Below, one piece after another: positions 11,119 through 20,135 of a DNA stretch of 64,000 nt. The stretch spans positions 806,001 to 870,000 of the forward strand of contig NZ_CP025546.1 of NCBI RefSeq assembly GCF_003614435.1, given 5' to 3'. The translations under genes and the position numbers were made by a program. The notes beneath the pieces were generated by a model. The model did no database searches and was not told the origin of the DNA. It worked only from the letters and a program-made list of their open reading frames with translations. How positions within the stretch are numbered: position 1 is the stretch's first letter; each line of letters begins with the position of its first letter. Source of the stretch: Mycobacterium paragordonae (GTDB lineage: Bacteria > Actinomycetota > Actinomycetes > Mycobacteriales > Mycobacteriaceae).

Positions 11119-11151
11119 GTTGAGCGGAACAGACTCAACCTTGACGTCGTT
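11119..11151 (+). promoter_or_regulatory. HAIR-type HspR operator overlapping a SigH-type promoter (clpB)
   Basis: GTTGAG at 11119-11124 and CTCAAC at 11134-11139 form an inverted repeat with 9 bases between arms, matching the spacing of the HAIR consensus (CTTGAGT-N7-ACTCAAG) bound by HspR. Overlapping it, GGAACA at 11126-11131 and CGTT at 11148-11151 are 16 bases apart, matching the SigH consensus. The clpB start is 46 bases downstream. Both SigH and HspR control of clpB are known in M. tuberculosis; the sites themselves are read directly here. Confidence 0.85.
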
Positions 11152-11197
11152 GCAGTACGCGAGATGATTTTTACCTACGCACGAGAACGGAGGGGTC

Positions 11198-13744
11198 GTG
11201 GACTCTTTTAACCCGACAACTAAGACGCAGGCGGCCCTGACGTCGGCACTGCAGGCGGCTTCGGCGGCCGGCAACCCCGAAATCAGGCCCGCGCATCTGC
11301 TGATGGCGCTGCTGACGCAGAACGACGGGATTGCCGCACCACTGCTGGAGGCTGTCGGGGTCGACCCCGCCACCATCCGCACGGAGGCGCAGCGCCTGCT
11401 GGACAAGCTGCCCCAGATCAGCGGCTCCAGTTCCCAGCCGCAGCTGTCCCGCGAATCGCTGGCAGCCATCACCGCAGCTCAGCAACTGGCCACCGAGATG
11501 GACGACGAGTTCGTTTCCACCGAGCACCTGATGGTCGGGTTGGCCACTGGCGACTCCGAGGTCGCCAAGGTGCTGACCGGCCACGGCGCGTCGCCGCAGG
11601 CGCTGCGGGAGGCGTTCGTCAAGGTGCGCGGCAGCGCTCGGGTGACCAGTGCCGACCCGGAAGCCACCTACCAGGCGCTGGAGAAGTACTCCACGGACCT
11701 GACCGCGCGGGCCAAGGAAGGCAAGCTCGACCCGGTCATCGGACGCGACAACGAGATCCGCCGGGTGGTGCAGGTGCTGTCCCGGCGCACCAAGAACAAC
11801 CCGGTGCTCATCGGTGAGCCCGGCGTCGGCAAGACCGCGATCGTGGAGGGCCTGGCCCAGCGCATCATTGCCGGTGACGTGCCGGAAAGCCTGCGCGACA
11901 AGACGGTCATCTCGCTGGACCTGGGGTCCATGGTGGCCGGCGCCAAGTACCGCGGTGAGTTCGAGGAACGGCTCAAGGCCGTGCTCGACGACATCAAGAA
12001 CTCGGCCGGGCAGATCATCACCTTTATTGACGAGCTGCACACCATCGTCGGCGCCGGCGCGACCGGCGAATCGGCGATGGACGCGGGCAACATGATCAAG
12101 CCGATGCTGGCCCGCGGTGAACTGCGCCTGGTGGGCGCGACCACTCTCGACGAGTACCGCAAGTACATCGAGAAGGACGCCGCACTGGAGCGGCGCTTCC
12201 AGCAGGTGTTCGTCGGCGAGCCCTCGGTGGAGGACACCGTCGGGATCCTGCGCGGTCTCAAGGACCGCTACGAGGTGCACCACGGTGTGCGGATCACCGA
12301 CTCCGCCCTGGTGGCCGCTGCCACGCTGAGTGACCGCTACATCACCGCCCGCTTCCTGCCGGACAAGGCCATCGACCTGGTCGACGAGTCCGCCAGCCGG
12401 CTGCGGATGGAGATCGACTCGCGGCCCGTCGAGATCGACGAGGTCGAGCGCCTGGTGCGCCGGCTGGAGATCGAGGAGATGGCGCTCGAGAAGGAGGAGG
12501 ACGCCGCGTCCAAGGAACGCTTGGAGAAGCTGCGTGCCGAGCTGGCCGACAAGAAGGAAGAGCTGGCCGAGCTGACGACGAGATGGCAGAACGAGAAGAA
12601 CGCCATCGACATCGTCCGCGAGCTCAAGGAGCAGCTCGAAGTGCTGCGCGGGGAGTCCGAGCGCGCCGAGCGTGACGGTGACCTGGCCAAGGCCGCCGAG
12701 CTGCGGTACGGCCGCATCCCCGAGGTCGAGAAGAAACTCGACGCCGCGGTTCCGCAGGCCGAAGCCCGCGAGAACGTGATGCTCAAGGAGGAGGTCGGCC
12801 CCGACGACATCGCCGACGTGGTGTCGGCGTGGACGGGCATTCCCGCCGGCCGGTTGCTGGAAGGCGAGACGGCCAAGCTGCTGCGCATGGAGGACGAGCT
12901 GGGCAAGCGCGTCGTCGGCCAGAAGAAGGCCGTGCAGGCCGTCTCGGACGCCGTGCGCCGCTCCCGGGCCGGTGTCGCCGACCCGAACCGGCCCACCGGT
13001 TCGTTCATGTTCCTCGGCCCCACCGGTGTGGGTAAGACGGAGCTGGCTAAAGCGTTGGCGGACTTTCTGTTCGACGACGATCGCGCCATGGTCCGGATCG
13101 ACATGAGCGAGTACGGCGAGAAGCACTCGGTTGCCCGGCTGGTCGGTGCGCCTCCCGGCTACATCGGCTACGACCAGGGTGGTCAGCTGACCGAGGCGGT
13201 GCGCCGTCGCCCGTACACGGTGATCCTGTTCGACGAGATCGAGAAGGCTCACCCGGACGTGTTCGACGTGCTGTTGCAGGTCCTCGACGAGGGCCGGCTC
13301 ACCGACGGTCAAGGCCGCACGGTGGACTTCCGCAACACCATCCTGATCCTGACCTCCAACCTGGGATCGGGTGGCACCGAGGAGCAGGTGCTGGCCGCCG
13401 TGCGGTCGGCGTTCAAGCCGGAGTTCATCAACCGGCTCGACGACGTGATCATCTTCCACGGTCTCGAGCCCGGTGAACTGGTGCAGATCGTGGACATCCA
13501 GCTGGCTCAGCTGGACAAGCGGTTGGCGCAGCGGCGACTGCAGCTCGAGGTGTCGCTGCCGGCCAAGCAGTGGCTGGCGCAGCGGGGCTTCGACCCGGTG
13601 TACGGCGCCCGGCCGTTGCGCCGGTTGGTGCAGCAGGCGATCGGCGACCAGCTGGCCAAGCTGCTGCTGGCCGGCGAGGTGCACGACGGCGACGTGGTGC
13701 CCGTCAACGTCAGCCCGGACGGCGACTCGCTGATCTTGGGCTGA
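11198..13744 (+). CDS. clpB: ClpB ATP-dependent disaggregase
   Basis: Hexameric AAA+ chaperone that, with DnaK, extracts proteins from aggregates after stress. The 848 residues contain the Clp N domain (1 to about 145), NBD1 with Walker A GEPGVGKT at 206-213, a coiled-coil middle domain (about 400-530, rich in Glu/Lys/Arg) and NBD2 with GPTGVGKT at 607-614. The GTG start at 11198 has GGAGGGG just upstream. It stands alone, with a dual HspR/SigH-type promoter, and converges on the enoyl-CoA hydratase gene. Confidence 0.98.
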   Translation: MDSFNPTTKTQAALTSALQAASAAGNPEIRPAHLLMALLTQNDGIAAPLLEAVGVDPATIRTEAQRLLDKLPQISGSSSQPQLSRESLAAITAAQQLATEMDDEFVSTEHLMVGLATGDSEVAKVLTGHGASPQALREAFVKVRGSARVTSADPEATYQALEKYSTDLTARAKEGKLDPVIGRDNEIRRVVQVLSRRTKNNPVLIGEPGVGKTAIVEGLAQRIIAGDVPESLRDKTVISLDLGSMVAGAKYRGEFEERLKAVLDDIKNSAGQIITFIDELHTIVGAGATGESAMDAGNMIKPMLARGELRLVGATTLDEYRKYIEKDAALERRFQQVFVGEPSVEDTVGILRGLKDRYEVHHGVRITDSALVAAATLSDRYITARFLPDKAIDLVDESASRLRMEIDSRPVEIDEVERLVRRLEIEEMALEKEEDAASKERLEKLRAELADKKEELAELTTRWQNEKNAIDIVRELKEQLEVLRGESERAERDGDLAKAAELRYGRIPEVEKKLDAAVPQAEARENVMLKEEVGPDDIADVVSAWTGIPAGRLLEGETAKLLRMEDELGKRVVGQKKAVQAVSDAVRRSRAGVADPNRPTGSFMFLGPTGVGKTELAKALADFLFDDDRAMVRIDMSEYGEKHSVARLVGAPPGYIGYDQGGQLTEAVRRRPYTVILFDEIEKAHPDVFDVLLQVLDEGRLTDGQGRTVDFRNTILILTSNLGSGGTEEQVLAAVRSAFKPEFINRLDDVIIFHGLEPGELVQIVDIQLAQLDKRLAQRRLQLEVSLPAKQWLAQRGFDPVYGARPLRRLVQQAIGDQLAKLLLAGEVHDGDVVPVNVSPDGDSLILG

Positions 13745-13751
13745 TTGAGGG

Positions 13752-14582
13752 CTAATCAGTCTTTCGGGGCCGGTTGCCCAGCTCGAATTCTCGGGTCTGG
13801 GCGCCGGCCTCGATGACTGTCTGCAGCAGTTTGCGCGCCGCCGGCTCAGCCAGGGTTTGGCGGAACAGCTGGTCCTCGACCCGCAGGCCGGTAGCGAAAT
13901 CGCCGCCTGCGGCACCCGCAGCATCAACGGCGCGCTTGGCCGCGGCGATGGCCGTCACCGGAGCCGACGCGATGCGCCGGGCCAGCTTGTCGACGAACCG
14001 CCGCAGCTGATCGGGGGGCAGCGCCCGGTCGACGTAACCCCAGGCTTCGGCGGTCGCCGCGTCGACGTCCATGCCGCCGAGAATCACTTCAAGGGCCCGG
14101 CCGCGGCCGATCAGCCGGGGCAGGCGCTGGGTGCCGCCGCCGCCGGGGATGATCCCGAGTGCGACTTCCGGCTGGCCGAACACCGCTCTGCCGAGGGCGG
14201 CGTAGCGCATGTCGAACGCGGCAGCCCACTCGCTGCCGCCGCCGCGGCAGATGCCTTCGATGACGGCGATGGTGGCTTTCGGCACGGTCCGGAAGCCCTC
14301 CATCGCCGCGTGGAACGGGCTGAGCTCGTCGTGCAGCCCGGTGTCGTCGACCGGTAGGTCGAGGATCATGCCGACATCCGCGTGGGCGATGAAGAACTCC
14401 GGATCGGCCGAATCGACCACCAGCACCCGCACCTCGTCGTCGGCCGCCACCTCCCGGGTGAGCCGGATGATCTCGTGCATCAACTCGACGTCGAGCAGGT
14501 TGATCGGCGGGTTGTCGATGGTGGCCCGGCAGATTCCGTCCGCGCTCGCGACCCGGATCAGCCGGTAACCCTGATACATCAT
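13752..14582 (-). CDS. Enoyl-CoA hydratase/isomerase family protein
   Basis: Crotonase-fold enzyme of 276 residues. The oxyanion-hole and both catalytic-Glu regions are recognisable: GICRGGGSEWAAAFDMRYA and FGQPEVALGIIPGGGGTQRL. These keep both glutamates used by true enoyl-CoA hydratases, so it should be active on a CoA thioester, but the substrate is unknown. The ATG at 14582 overlaps the stop of the DsrE-family gene as ATGA, so the two are translationally coupled. I recall no equivalent pair at this place in M. tuberculosis. Confidence 0.87.
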   Translation of the reverse strand: MMYQGYRLIRVASADGICRATIDNPPINLLDVELMHEIIRLTREVAADDEVRVLVVDSADPEFFIAHADVGMILDLPVDDTGLHDELSPFHAAMEGFRTVPKATIAVIEGICRGGGSEWAAAFDMRYAALGRAVFGQPEVALGIIPGGGGTQRLPRLIGRGRALEVILGGMDVDAATAEAWGYVDRALPPDQLRRFVDKLARRIASAPVTAIAAAKRAVDAAGAAGGDFATGLRVEDQLFRQTLAEPAARKLLQTVIEAGAQTREFELGNRPRKTD

Positions 14583-15016
14583 GCTTCCGAGATCTTCACA
14601 AACCCCTGTTGCACCAGCTGGGTGAGCCGCGCCATCGCATTGCGGTTGACCTTGATGCCGGGAATCAGATCGGCGTTGCCCCAGCCCATGGCGCGGGCCG
14701 TTGCACCACACAGTTCGATCTGCGCGCCCCTGGCGATCAGTCCCTCGATCACCGCCTTGTACGGATTTCCCGTGGCGACATGCCGATTCGTGTTGTAGGT
14801 CTGGTCGTCCAGGGTGACGTGGCCGGCGTTGGTGTGGAACACCACCACCACGTCCGGCTGCACCTTCCAGGCCGCGGCATCGGTGCCGACGATGCCGGCG
14901 TGGAACAGCACGGCCGGCATGTCACCCTCGAACGTCAGTGACGCCACGCTGAACACGACCTTGACTTCGCTGAGTTCGACCGGGACGTCGATACGCAGTT
15001 CACTCGGACCGGACAC
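14579..15016 (-). CDS. DsrE/DsrF-like family protein
   Basis: Small (145 aa) protein with the DsrE/F-like fold signature: VVFHTNAGHVTLDD, then a central helix KAVIEGLIARGAQIELCGATA with one conserved Cys, and a C-terminal helix. DsrE relatives act in sulphur relay or are uncharacterised. A single Cys in ELCGATA is compatible with persulphide carriage but does not prove it. The GTG start at 15016 is supported by GGGAG upstream. It is coupled to an enoyl-CoA hydratase gene, an unusual pairing. Confidence 0.75.
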   Translation of the reverse strand: MSGPSELRIDVPVELSEVKVVFSVASLTFEGDMPAVLFHAGIVGTDAAAWKVQPDVVVVFHTNAGHVTLDDQTYNTNRHVATGNPYKAVIEGLIARGAQIELCGATARAMGWGNADLIPGIKVNRNAMARLTQLVQQGFVKISEA

Positions 15017-15162
15017 GCAATACTCCCTTTCCCGTCCCTTTCCCGCCTCTAATCACGCGAAGTGAGGATAGGCCTCTACCGGCAAATGTGTAGCGTCCTG
15101 TGATTCGGTTGTGACCTGGTCGGATTCTCTGTTCGGCTGACAGAGCAGATACTCTGTTGGGG

Positions 15163-16026
15163 ATGGTCCCGCTCTGGTTCACGCTCTCCGCACTGTGCTT
15201 CGTCGGTGCGGCGGTGTTGTTGTACGTCGATATCGATCGGCGGCGCGGACGCAGCCGACGCCGCAGGTCGTGGGCGCGCTCGCACGGCTTCGACTACGAA
15301 CGCGAATCGACCGACATTTTGCACCGCTGGAAGCGCGGTGTGATGTCGACGGTCGGCGATGTCCCGGCCCACAACGTGGTGCTGGGCCAGATCCGCGGTG
15401 AGGCCGTCTACATCTTCGACCTCGAAGAGGTCGCCACGGTGATCGCGCTGCACCGCAAGGTGGGCACGAACGTCGTCGTGGACCTGCGGCTCAAGGGGCT
15501 GAAGGAGCCGCGCGAGAGCGATATCTGGCTGCTCGGCGCCATCGGCCCGCGCATGGTGTACTCCACCAACCTCGATGCCGCCCGCCGGGCATGCGACCGG
15601 CGCATGGTCACGTTCGCGCACACCGCACCCGACTGCGCCGAGATCATGTGGAACGAGCAGAACTGGACGCTGGTCGCCATGCCGATCGCCAGTACCCGCG
15701 CGCAGTGGGACGAAGGTCTGCGTACCGTGCGCCAGTTCAACGACCTGCTTCGGGTGTTGCCGCCGTTGCCTGCCGAGACGCCGCAGGAGGAAGGCGAGTC
15801 CTCCGAAGGGCGCCGCAACGCCGCGCCGGGACGCCCGTTGGCCCCGGCAGCCCGGGCGGAGTTGCCGCAACGTCGTGCGCAGGTGGACCCGGCCGCCGGG
15901 GTCATCCCCGATCCTGCCCGCCGTGCCGCCGAGCCCGTCGCCCGCGAGGAGAGCCGTCCCGAAGGCGGCCGGCGTCAGCCGCGCACGGGACGCAATGGCC
16001 AACAGGCCAGCAACTACCAGCACTGA
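15163..16026 (+). CDS. ttfA: TtfA, trehalose monomycolate transport factor (Rv0383c-like)
   Basis: Homologue of Rv0383c/MSMEG_0736, known as TtfA, which works with MmpL3 in exporting trehalose monomycolate for the mycomembrane. The 287-residue protein starts with one N-terminal membrane helix (VPLWFTLSALCFVGAAVLLYV) followed by a basic stop-transfer run (DRRRGRSRRRRS). A cytoplasmic alpha/beta domain covers about 45-200 and a Pro/Arg-rich disordered tail follows. I preferred the ATG at 15163; a TTG two codons upstream is possible. It is followed at once by the SDR gene. Confidence 0.9.
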   Translation: MVPLWFTLSALCFVGAAVLLYVDIDRRRGRSRRRRSWARSHGFDYERESTDILHRWKRGVMSTVGDVPAHNVVLGQIRGEAVYIFDLEEVATVIALHRKVGTNVVVDLRLKGLKEPRESDIWLLGAIGPRMVYSTNLDAARRACDRRMVTFAHTAPDCAEIMWNEQNWTLVAMPIASTRAQWDEGLRTVRQFNDLLRVLPPLPAETPQEEGESSEGRRNAAPGRPLAPAARAELPQRRAQVDPAAGVIPDPARRAAEPVAREESRPEGGRRQPRTGRNGQQASNYQH

Positions 16027-16032
16027 GAGCAC

Positions 16033-16806
16033 ATGCCTCGACCTGTTGCGCTGATCACTGGGCCCACGTCCGGCATCGGTGCCGGATACGCGCGCCGCTA
16101 CGCCCGCGACGGCTATGACCTGGTCCTGGTCGCCCGCGATGCGCAGCGCCTCGAACAATTGGCCGGCGAGCTGAAATCCGAGGCCGGCAGCATTGAGATT
16201 CTTCCCGCGGACCTGGCGGACGCCGCCGACCGCGACAAAGTGGCCGACCGGCTGGCCGCCGGGGTGCGGGTGCTCGTCAACAACGCAGGCTTCGGCATGT
16301 CCGGCGAGTTCTGGGCCACCGATCCCGCGGACCTGCAGCGGCAACTCGACGTCAACGTCGCCGCGGTGATGCAGCTGACCCGCGCCGCCCTGCCGGCCAT
16401 GATGGAAGCGGGAACCGGCACCGTCATCAACATCGCCAGCGTCGCCGGCCTGCTGCCCGGCCGCGGATCGACCTACTCGGCGTCCAAGGCGTGGGTGATC
16501 TCCTTCAGCGAAGGACTCGCAAACAGCTTGCAGGGCACCGGAGTTGGCGTGCACGCGGTGTGCCCGGGCTACGTGCACACCGAATTCCACAGTCGCGCCG
16601 GTTTGGACATGGCGCAGGTCCCGTCGTTCATGTGGCTGGAGGTCGACGACGTCGTCCGCGAAAGCCTGGCCGACGTCGCGTGCGGCAAGGTCGTCATCGT
16701 CCCGGGCGCGCAGTACAAATTCCTGGTCAGCACCGGCCGGGCCATGCCGCGCAGGCTCGCGATGCTGTTCACCAAACGGTTCGGCGGTGGTCGTGGCCGG
16801 ACCTGA
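16033..16806 (+). CDS. Short-chain dehydrogenase/reductase
   Basis: NAD(P)-dependent oxidoreductase of 257 residues with the classical SDR motifs: cofactor loop TGPTSGIG (N-terminal), NNAG, catalytic Ser in NIASVAG and the active-site YSASK. The substrate is unknown. It starts 7 bases after ttfA and overlaps pyrE by 14 bases, so ttfA, SDR and pyrE are probably co-transcribed. The C-terminus is short and basic (RRLAMLFTKRFGGGRGRT). I do not recall this gene between the corresponding M. tuberculosis genes. Confidence 0.88.
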   Translation: MPRPVALITGPTSGIGAGYARRYARDGYDLVLVARDAQRLEQLAGELKSEAGSIEILPADLADAADRDKVADRLAAGVRVLVNNAGFGMSGEFWATDPADLQRQLDVNVAAVMQLTRAALPAMMEAGTGTVINIASVAGLLPGRGSTYSASKAWVISFSEGLANSLQGTGVGVHAVCPGYVHTEFHSRAGLDMAQVPSFMWLEVDDVVRESLADVACGKVVIVPGAQYKFLVSTGRAMPRRLAMLFTKRFGGGRGRT

Positions 16807-17353
16807 TCCGCAGGCAGGCGTCGGCATCAAGGCCGAACTTGCCGAGCTCGTGCGCCGATTGTCGGTGGTGCACGGGCGGGTCACCCTGTCCTCGGGCAAG
16901 GAGGCCGACTACTACGTCGATCTGCGCCGGGCCACCCTGCACCACCGGGCCTCCGCGCTGATCGGCCGGTTGATGCGAGAGCTCACGCAGGACTGGGATT
17001 ACGCGCTCGTCGGTGGCCTGACGTTGGGCGCCGACCCGGTGGCAACCGCCATCATGCACGCGCCAGGTCGCCCGATCGATGCGTTCGTAGTCCGCAAGTC
17101 AGTGAAAACCCATGGGATGCAACGACTTATCGAAGGATCCGAGGTGTCCGGCCAGCGCGTGCTGGTGGTCGAGGACACCAGCACTACCGGCGGGTCCGCG
17201 CTGACGGCGGTGCGTGCCGTCCGTGACGCCGGCGGAGAGGTGATCGGTGTGGCGACGGTGGTGGACCGCGCCACCGGCGCCGCCGAGGCGATCGAAGCCG
17301 AGGGCGTGCCGTATCGCAGCGTGTTGGGCCTCGCCGATCTGGGGCTGGGCTAG
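16793..17353 (+). CDS. pyrE: Orotate phosphoribosyltransferase
   Basis: Transfers ribose-5-phosphate from PRPP to orotate to give OMP in de novo pyrimidine synthesis. The 186 residues include the PRPP loop RVLVVEDTSTTGGSALTAV and the orotate-binding region SGKEADYYVDLRRATLHHRA. The GTG at 16793 (MAGPDP) was chosen because it gives the length and N-terminus of mycobacterial PyrE (about 180 aa). It overlaps the SDR end by 14 bases in another frame. The lipoprotein gene starts 6 bases after its stop. Confidence 0.96.
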   Translation: MAGPDPQAGVGIKAELAELVRRLSVVHGRVTLSSGKEADYYVDLRRATLHHRASALIGRLMRELTQDWDYALVGGLTLGADPVATAIMHAPGRPIDAFVVRKSVKTHGMQRLIEGSEVSGQRVLVVEDTSTTGGSALTAVRAVRDAGGEVIGVATVVDRATGAAEAIEAEGVPYRSVLGLADLGLG

Positions 17354-17358
17354 GCCGC

Positions 17359-18261
17359 GTGCGCGTTCGGGTTGGCCTGGTCTTCGCGCTGGCCGTGTGC
17401 GCCCTGGCGGGTTGCTCGGGTTCGAATGAGTCCGGCCGGATCTTCGGGGCCCCGAATGCCCGGGTCGGCGAATCGCTGGCCGTGCTGGGCTGGAACATGT
17501 CGGTGTCGAATCTGCGGTGGGCGCAGGACTATGTGCTGGTCGACGTCGATGCGTCTCCTGCCGATCCGAAAGCGCCGCACGCCAAGGCAGAAGACGTTCG
17601 TTTCGGCCTCTACGGCGCGCTGTCGCATCCGATGGAAGCCAACGCGCTGGGTAGCTGCGACGACGCGGTGACCAAGGTGCCCGACATCAGTTCGCCCTTG
17701 AAGGCGCCCCCGGACCGGTTGACCGGCACGGTCTGCCTGGGCCCGCTGAAGGAACGCAGCGCGGTGCGCGGCGTCTACGCCTACTCGCCGCACGAACGGA
17801 TCGCCGGTACCTCGGCCGCGTACGCCGCGGCATTCCCGGTGGGCCTGCCGCCCACCAACGTCAACGACACCGGACTGGTGGTCAAGTCCACCAACGCCTC
17901 CGGTTGGCGGGCCGACGGCCTGCCGATCAGCAAGGCGCAGTTGAGCGACCCGACGGCGTTCACCGGCAACGGCTACATGCTGCTGAATCTGGAGGCCGGC
18001 GCCATCGGGGCGCAGTACCGTGACGAATCCGCCCGCCGCGGTGGGCCTTTGATGCTGGTCGCCGCCCCGAGCTTGCCGGGCCGTGGGCTGAGCCCGGCCT
18101 GCGCGGCCTATGGCTCGTCGGTGCTGATCCTGCCGGACGCGTCGCGTGACTCGGTACAGGTCAACGCATCGCTGTGTACGCAGGGCGAGATCAGCCAGGC
18201 GCTGTTGTTCGCGACGGTGTCCATCGAAGGCACCCACGCCGCGGTGTGGACGGCCAAGTGA
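17359..18261 (+). CDS. Predicted lipoprotein (Rv0381c-like)
   Basis: A 300-residue exported protein with an N-terminal signal peptide (MRVRVGLVFALAVC) ending in the lipobox LAGC, so Cys19 is probably lipidated and the protein anchored outside the cytoplasmic membrane. Four further cysteines (SCDD, TVCLG, PACAA, SLCTQ) could form two disulphides. No catalytic motif is recognisable; the M. tuberculosis homologue is uncharacterised. The stop overlaps the start of the methyltransferase gene (GTGA). Confidence 0.85.
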   Translation: MRVRVGLVFALAVCALAGCSGSNESGRIFGAPNARVGESLAVLGWNMSVSNLRWAQDYVLVDVDASPADPKAPHAKAEDVRFGLYGALSHPMEANALGSCDDAVTKVPDISSPLKAPPDRLTGTVCLGPLKERSAVRGVYAYSPHERIAGTSAAYAAAFPVGLPPTNVNDTGLVVKSTNASGWRADGLPISKAQLSDPTAFTGNGYMLLNLEAGAIGAQYRDESARRGGPLMLVAAPSLPGRGLSPACAAYGSSVLILPDASRDSVQVNASLCTQGEISQALLFATVSIEGTHAAVWTAK

Positions 18262-18908
18262 GCGAGCCCGAACCGGGGCCTACCGAGTGGGCTGTCCCGG
18301 CCACCGGCGTGGGGCCCTGGCCCGGTGAGTTGCCCGACGACCCGCGTTACGACCCAGATCTGTTGCGCGACGGCGATACTCGCAATGTCGTCGATGCCTA
18401 CCGGTACTGGACCAGGGACGCGATCATCGCCGACATCGACCGCCGGCGGCACCCGCTGCACATTGCGATCGAGAACTTCGGGCACGACGCCAACATCGGT
18501 TCGGTGGTGCGTACCGCGAACGCCTTCGCCGTGGACACCGTGCACATCGTCGGCCGCCGCCGCTGGAACCGCCGCGGCGCCATGGTGACCGACCGCTATC
18601 AGCGGTTGTGCCACCACGACAGCACCGCCGAGTTGATGGAGTTCGCGGCCGGCGCCGGTCTGGCGGTGGTCGCCGTCGACAACGTCCCCGGAGCGGCGCG
18701 GCTGGAGGAGACCTCGCTGCCCCGGGACTGCCTGCTGGTGTTCGGCCAGGAAGGTCCCGGCATCACCGACGACACCCGTGCGGGCGCGGTCATCACCGTG
18801 TCGATCGCCCAATTCGGCTCGACGCGCAGCATCAATGCCGGTGTGGCAGCGGGCATCGCGATGCACGCCTGGATCAGGCAGCACGGCGACCTGACCCGCG
18901 CCTGGTAA
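18258..18908 (+). CDS. SpoU/TrmH-family RNA 2'-O-methyltransferase (Rv0380c-like)
   Basis: SAM-dependent RNA ribose methyltransferase with the SPOUT trefoil-knot motifs: motif 1 IENFGHDANIGSVVRTANAF, motif 2 LLVFGQEGPGI and motif 3 VSIAQFGSTRSINAGVAAGIAMH. The 216-residue length fits a TrmH-type enzyme. The GTG at 18258 overlaps the lipoprotein stop as GTGA. The target RNA position is unknown. It converges on the dodecin gene with an 11-base gap. Confidence 0.9.
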   Translation: MSEPEPGPTEWAVPATGVGPWPGELPDDPRYDPDLLRDGDTRNVVDAYRYWTRDAIIADIDRRRHPLHIAIENFGHDANIGSVVRTANAFAVDTVHIVGRRRWNRRGAMVTDRYQRLCHHDSTAELMEFAAGAGLAVVAVDNVPGAARLEETSLPRDCLLVFGQEGPGITDDTRAGAVITVSIAQFGSTRSINAGVAAGIAMHAWIRQHGDLTRAW

Positions 18909-18919
18909 GGCAGATTGTT

Positions 18920-19135
18920 CTACTGCGGCCTGGCCGGTCTCATCTTGAACGAGACCTCGAGCTTGATGCGGTAGGTGATCTTGCCAGTGGCATCCACGGA
19001 CAGGTCCTGCTCGATGACCCGGGCCACCCGGATGTCATCTACGCTCTCCCGCGCCCGCTCCACCGCCTCGGTTGCCGCCTGCTCCCATGACGTGGGGCTG
19101 GTCCCGATGATGTCGATCACCTTGTACACGCTCAT
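18920..19135 (-). CDS. Dodecin (Rv0379-like, misnamed SecE2)
   Basis: Small (71 aa) dodecin with the typical opening VYKVIDIIGTSPTSWEQAA and the closing strand pair ITYRIKLEVSFKMRPA. Dodecins form hollow dodecamers that store flavin or CoA. The M. tuberculosis homologue is named secE2, but nothing here resembles a SecE translocase subunit because no membrane helix is present. There is no Shine-Dalgarno. A -10-like TACGCT lies at 19144-19149, 8 bases before the ATG, suggesting a leaderless transcript. Confidence 0.92.
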   Translation of the reverse strand: MSVYKVIDIIGTSPTSWEQAATEAVERARESVDDIRVARVIEQDLSVDATGKITYRIKLEVSFKMRPARPQ

Positions 19136-19152
19136 GGGGGTAAAGCGTATAG

Positions 19153-20112
19153 CTAACTCCACAGCGTGACATGTACCTTCGGCCGGAACCGCGTCACGCC
19201 GACCCCGCTGCCGCGGATCATCGCCTGGATGCAACGCGGCGTGGTGATGAAACGGACCAGCTCGGAGACCGCGGGCTGCCGCGCCGACGGCGCCAGCGTC
19301 ATCGCGCTCCACTCGCCGGCCCGGTCCAGCCCCGGCCCGGTCACGTGCGTCAACCGTCCGGCGGCAAGGTCTTTGGCCACCGCGAACCCGACGGTGAGCG
19401 TCGCACCCCCGACCCGCAGCACCTCTTCCAGCGCGGCGGCGTCGCTCTGGAATATTCGTTGCTGGGACTCGGGAATTGCCAAGCTGCCCAACATGTTTGC
19501 TATCTCGCCGTCCACGCTGCCCGCCGACGGGCCGAGCATCCACTGCTGCTGGCGCAGCAGCGCAGGTGTCGGATTACCAGCGGCCAGAGGGCTTTTCGGC
19601 CCGACTACGGTGATTATCTGATACTTGAGAAACGGTCGCACGAACAGATCGGCACCGGCCGAACTCTCGCTGGCCGGTCCGATCGCGATGTCCACCGCCC
19701 GCGACCGGATCAGATCGCGGAACTGACTCGTCGGATGCACGCTCAATTCCACCGAGAGGTCGTCGGCCCGGGACGAGAACAGCTCGATCAGTCCGGGCGC
19801 GGCGTGCTCGGCGAAGGTGCTGGACGCGGCGATGCGCAGCAGGCGGCGGCCGTGGGCGGCCTCGGTGACCTCGATGGCCGTTTGTTGTTGCAGCCCCAGG
19901 ATTTCCACCGCCCGGCTCGCCAGCCGCAATCCGCCCGGGGTGAACGCCAGCCCGGCCCCGGTGCGGGTGAACAACGGGTCGTCCAGCTCCCTGCGCAACG
20001 CAGTGACATGCATCGAGATTCCGGCGTCGGACATGCCGAGTTCGGCGGCCGCGGCGCGCACCGAGCCCAGCCGGACCACCGCCGAAAAGGCCCGAAGTTG
20101 AGCCGGGGTCAT
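19153..20112 (-). CDS. LysR-family regulator (Rv0377-like)
   Basis: A 319-residue LTTR. The N-terminal helix-turn-helix (MTPAQLRAFSAVVRLGSVRAAAAELGMSDAGISMHV) is followed by a periplasmic-binding-protein-like effector domain. It diverges from the CO dehydrogenase cluster across only 23 bases, so it is the natural candidate regulator of that cluster and of itself. The ATG at 20112 was chosen because it begins the HTH. A -10 box TAGGCT (20120-20125) lies 7 bases upstream, consistent with a leaderless mRNA. Confidence 0.93.
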   Translation of the reverse strand: MTPAQLRAFSAVVRLGSVRAAAAELGMSDAGISMHVTALRRELDDPLFTRTGAGLAFTPGGLRLASRAVEILGLQQQTAIEVTEAAHGRRLLRIAASSTFAEHAAPGLIELFSSRADDLSVELSVHPTSQFRDLIRSRAVDIAIGPASESSAGADLFVRPFLKYQIITVVGPKSPLAAGNPTPALLRQQQWMLGPSAGSVDGEIANMLGSLAIPESQQRIFQSDAAALEEVLRVGGATLTVGFAVAKDLAAGRLTHVTGPGLDRAGEWSAMTLAPSARQPAVSELVRFITTPRCIQAMIRGSGVGVTRFRPKVHVTLWS

Positions 20113-20135
20113 GCCGATGAGCCTACGTTGAGAGC
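20113..20135. promoter_or_regulatory. Opposed overlapping -10 boxes, LysR/cox divergent promoter
   Basis: The 23-base gap between divergent starts holds two -10-like boxes: TACGTT at 20124-20129 on the plus strand, 6 bases before the ATG of the XdhC-like gene, and TAGGCT at 20125-20120 on the minus strand, 7 bases before the LysR ATG. They share two base pairs, so polymerases could not occupy both at once. Neither gene has a Shine-Dalgarno. Confidence 0.65.

Noticed and set aside
11171..13927. 918-codon frame antisense to clpB
   Set aside because: Shadow of clpB codon bias; no domain signature.
18920..19135. SecE preprotein translocase subunit
   Set aside because: No membrane helix; the sequence is a dodecin.
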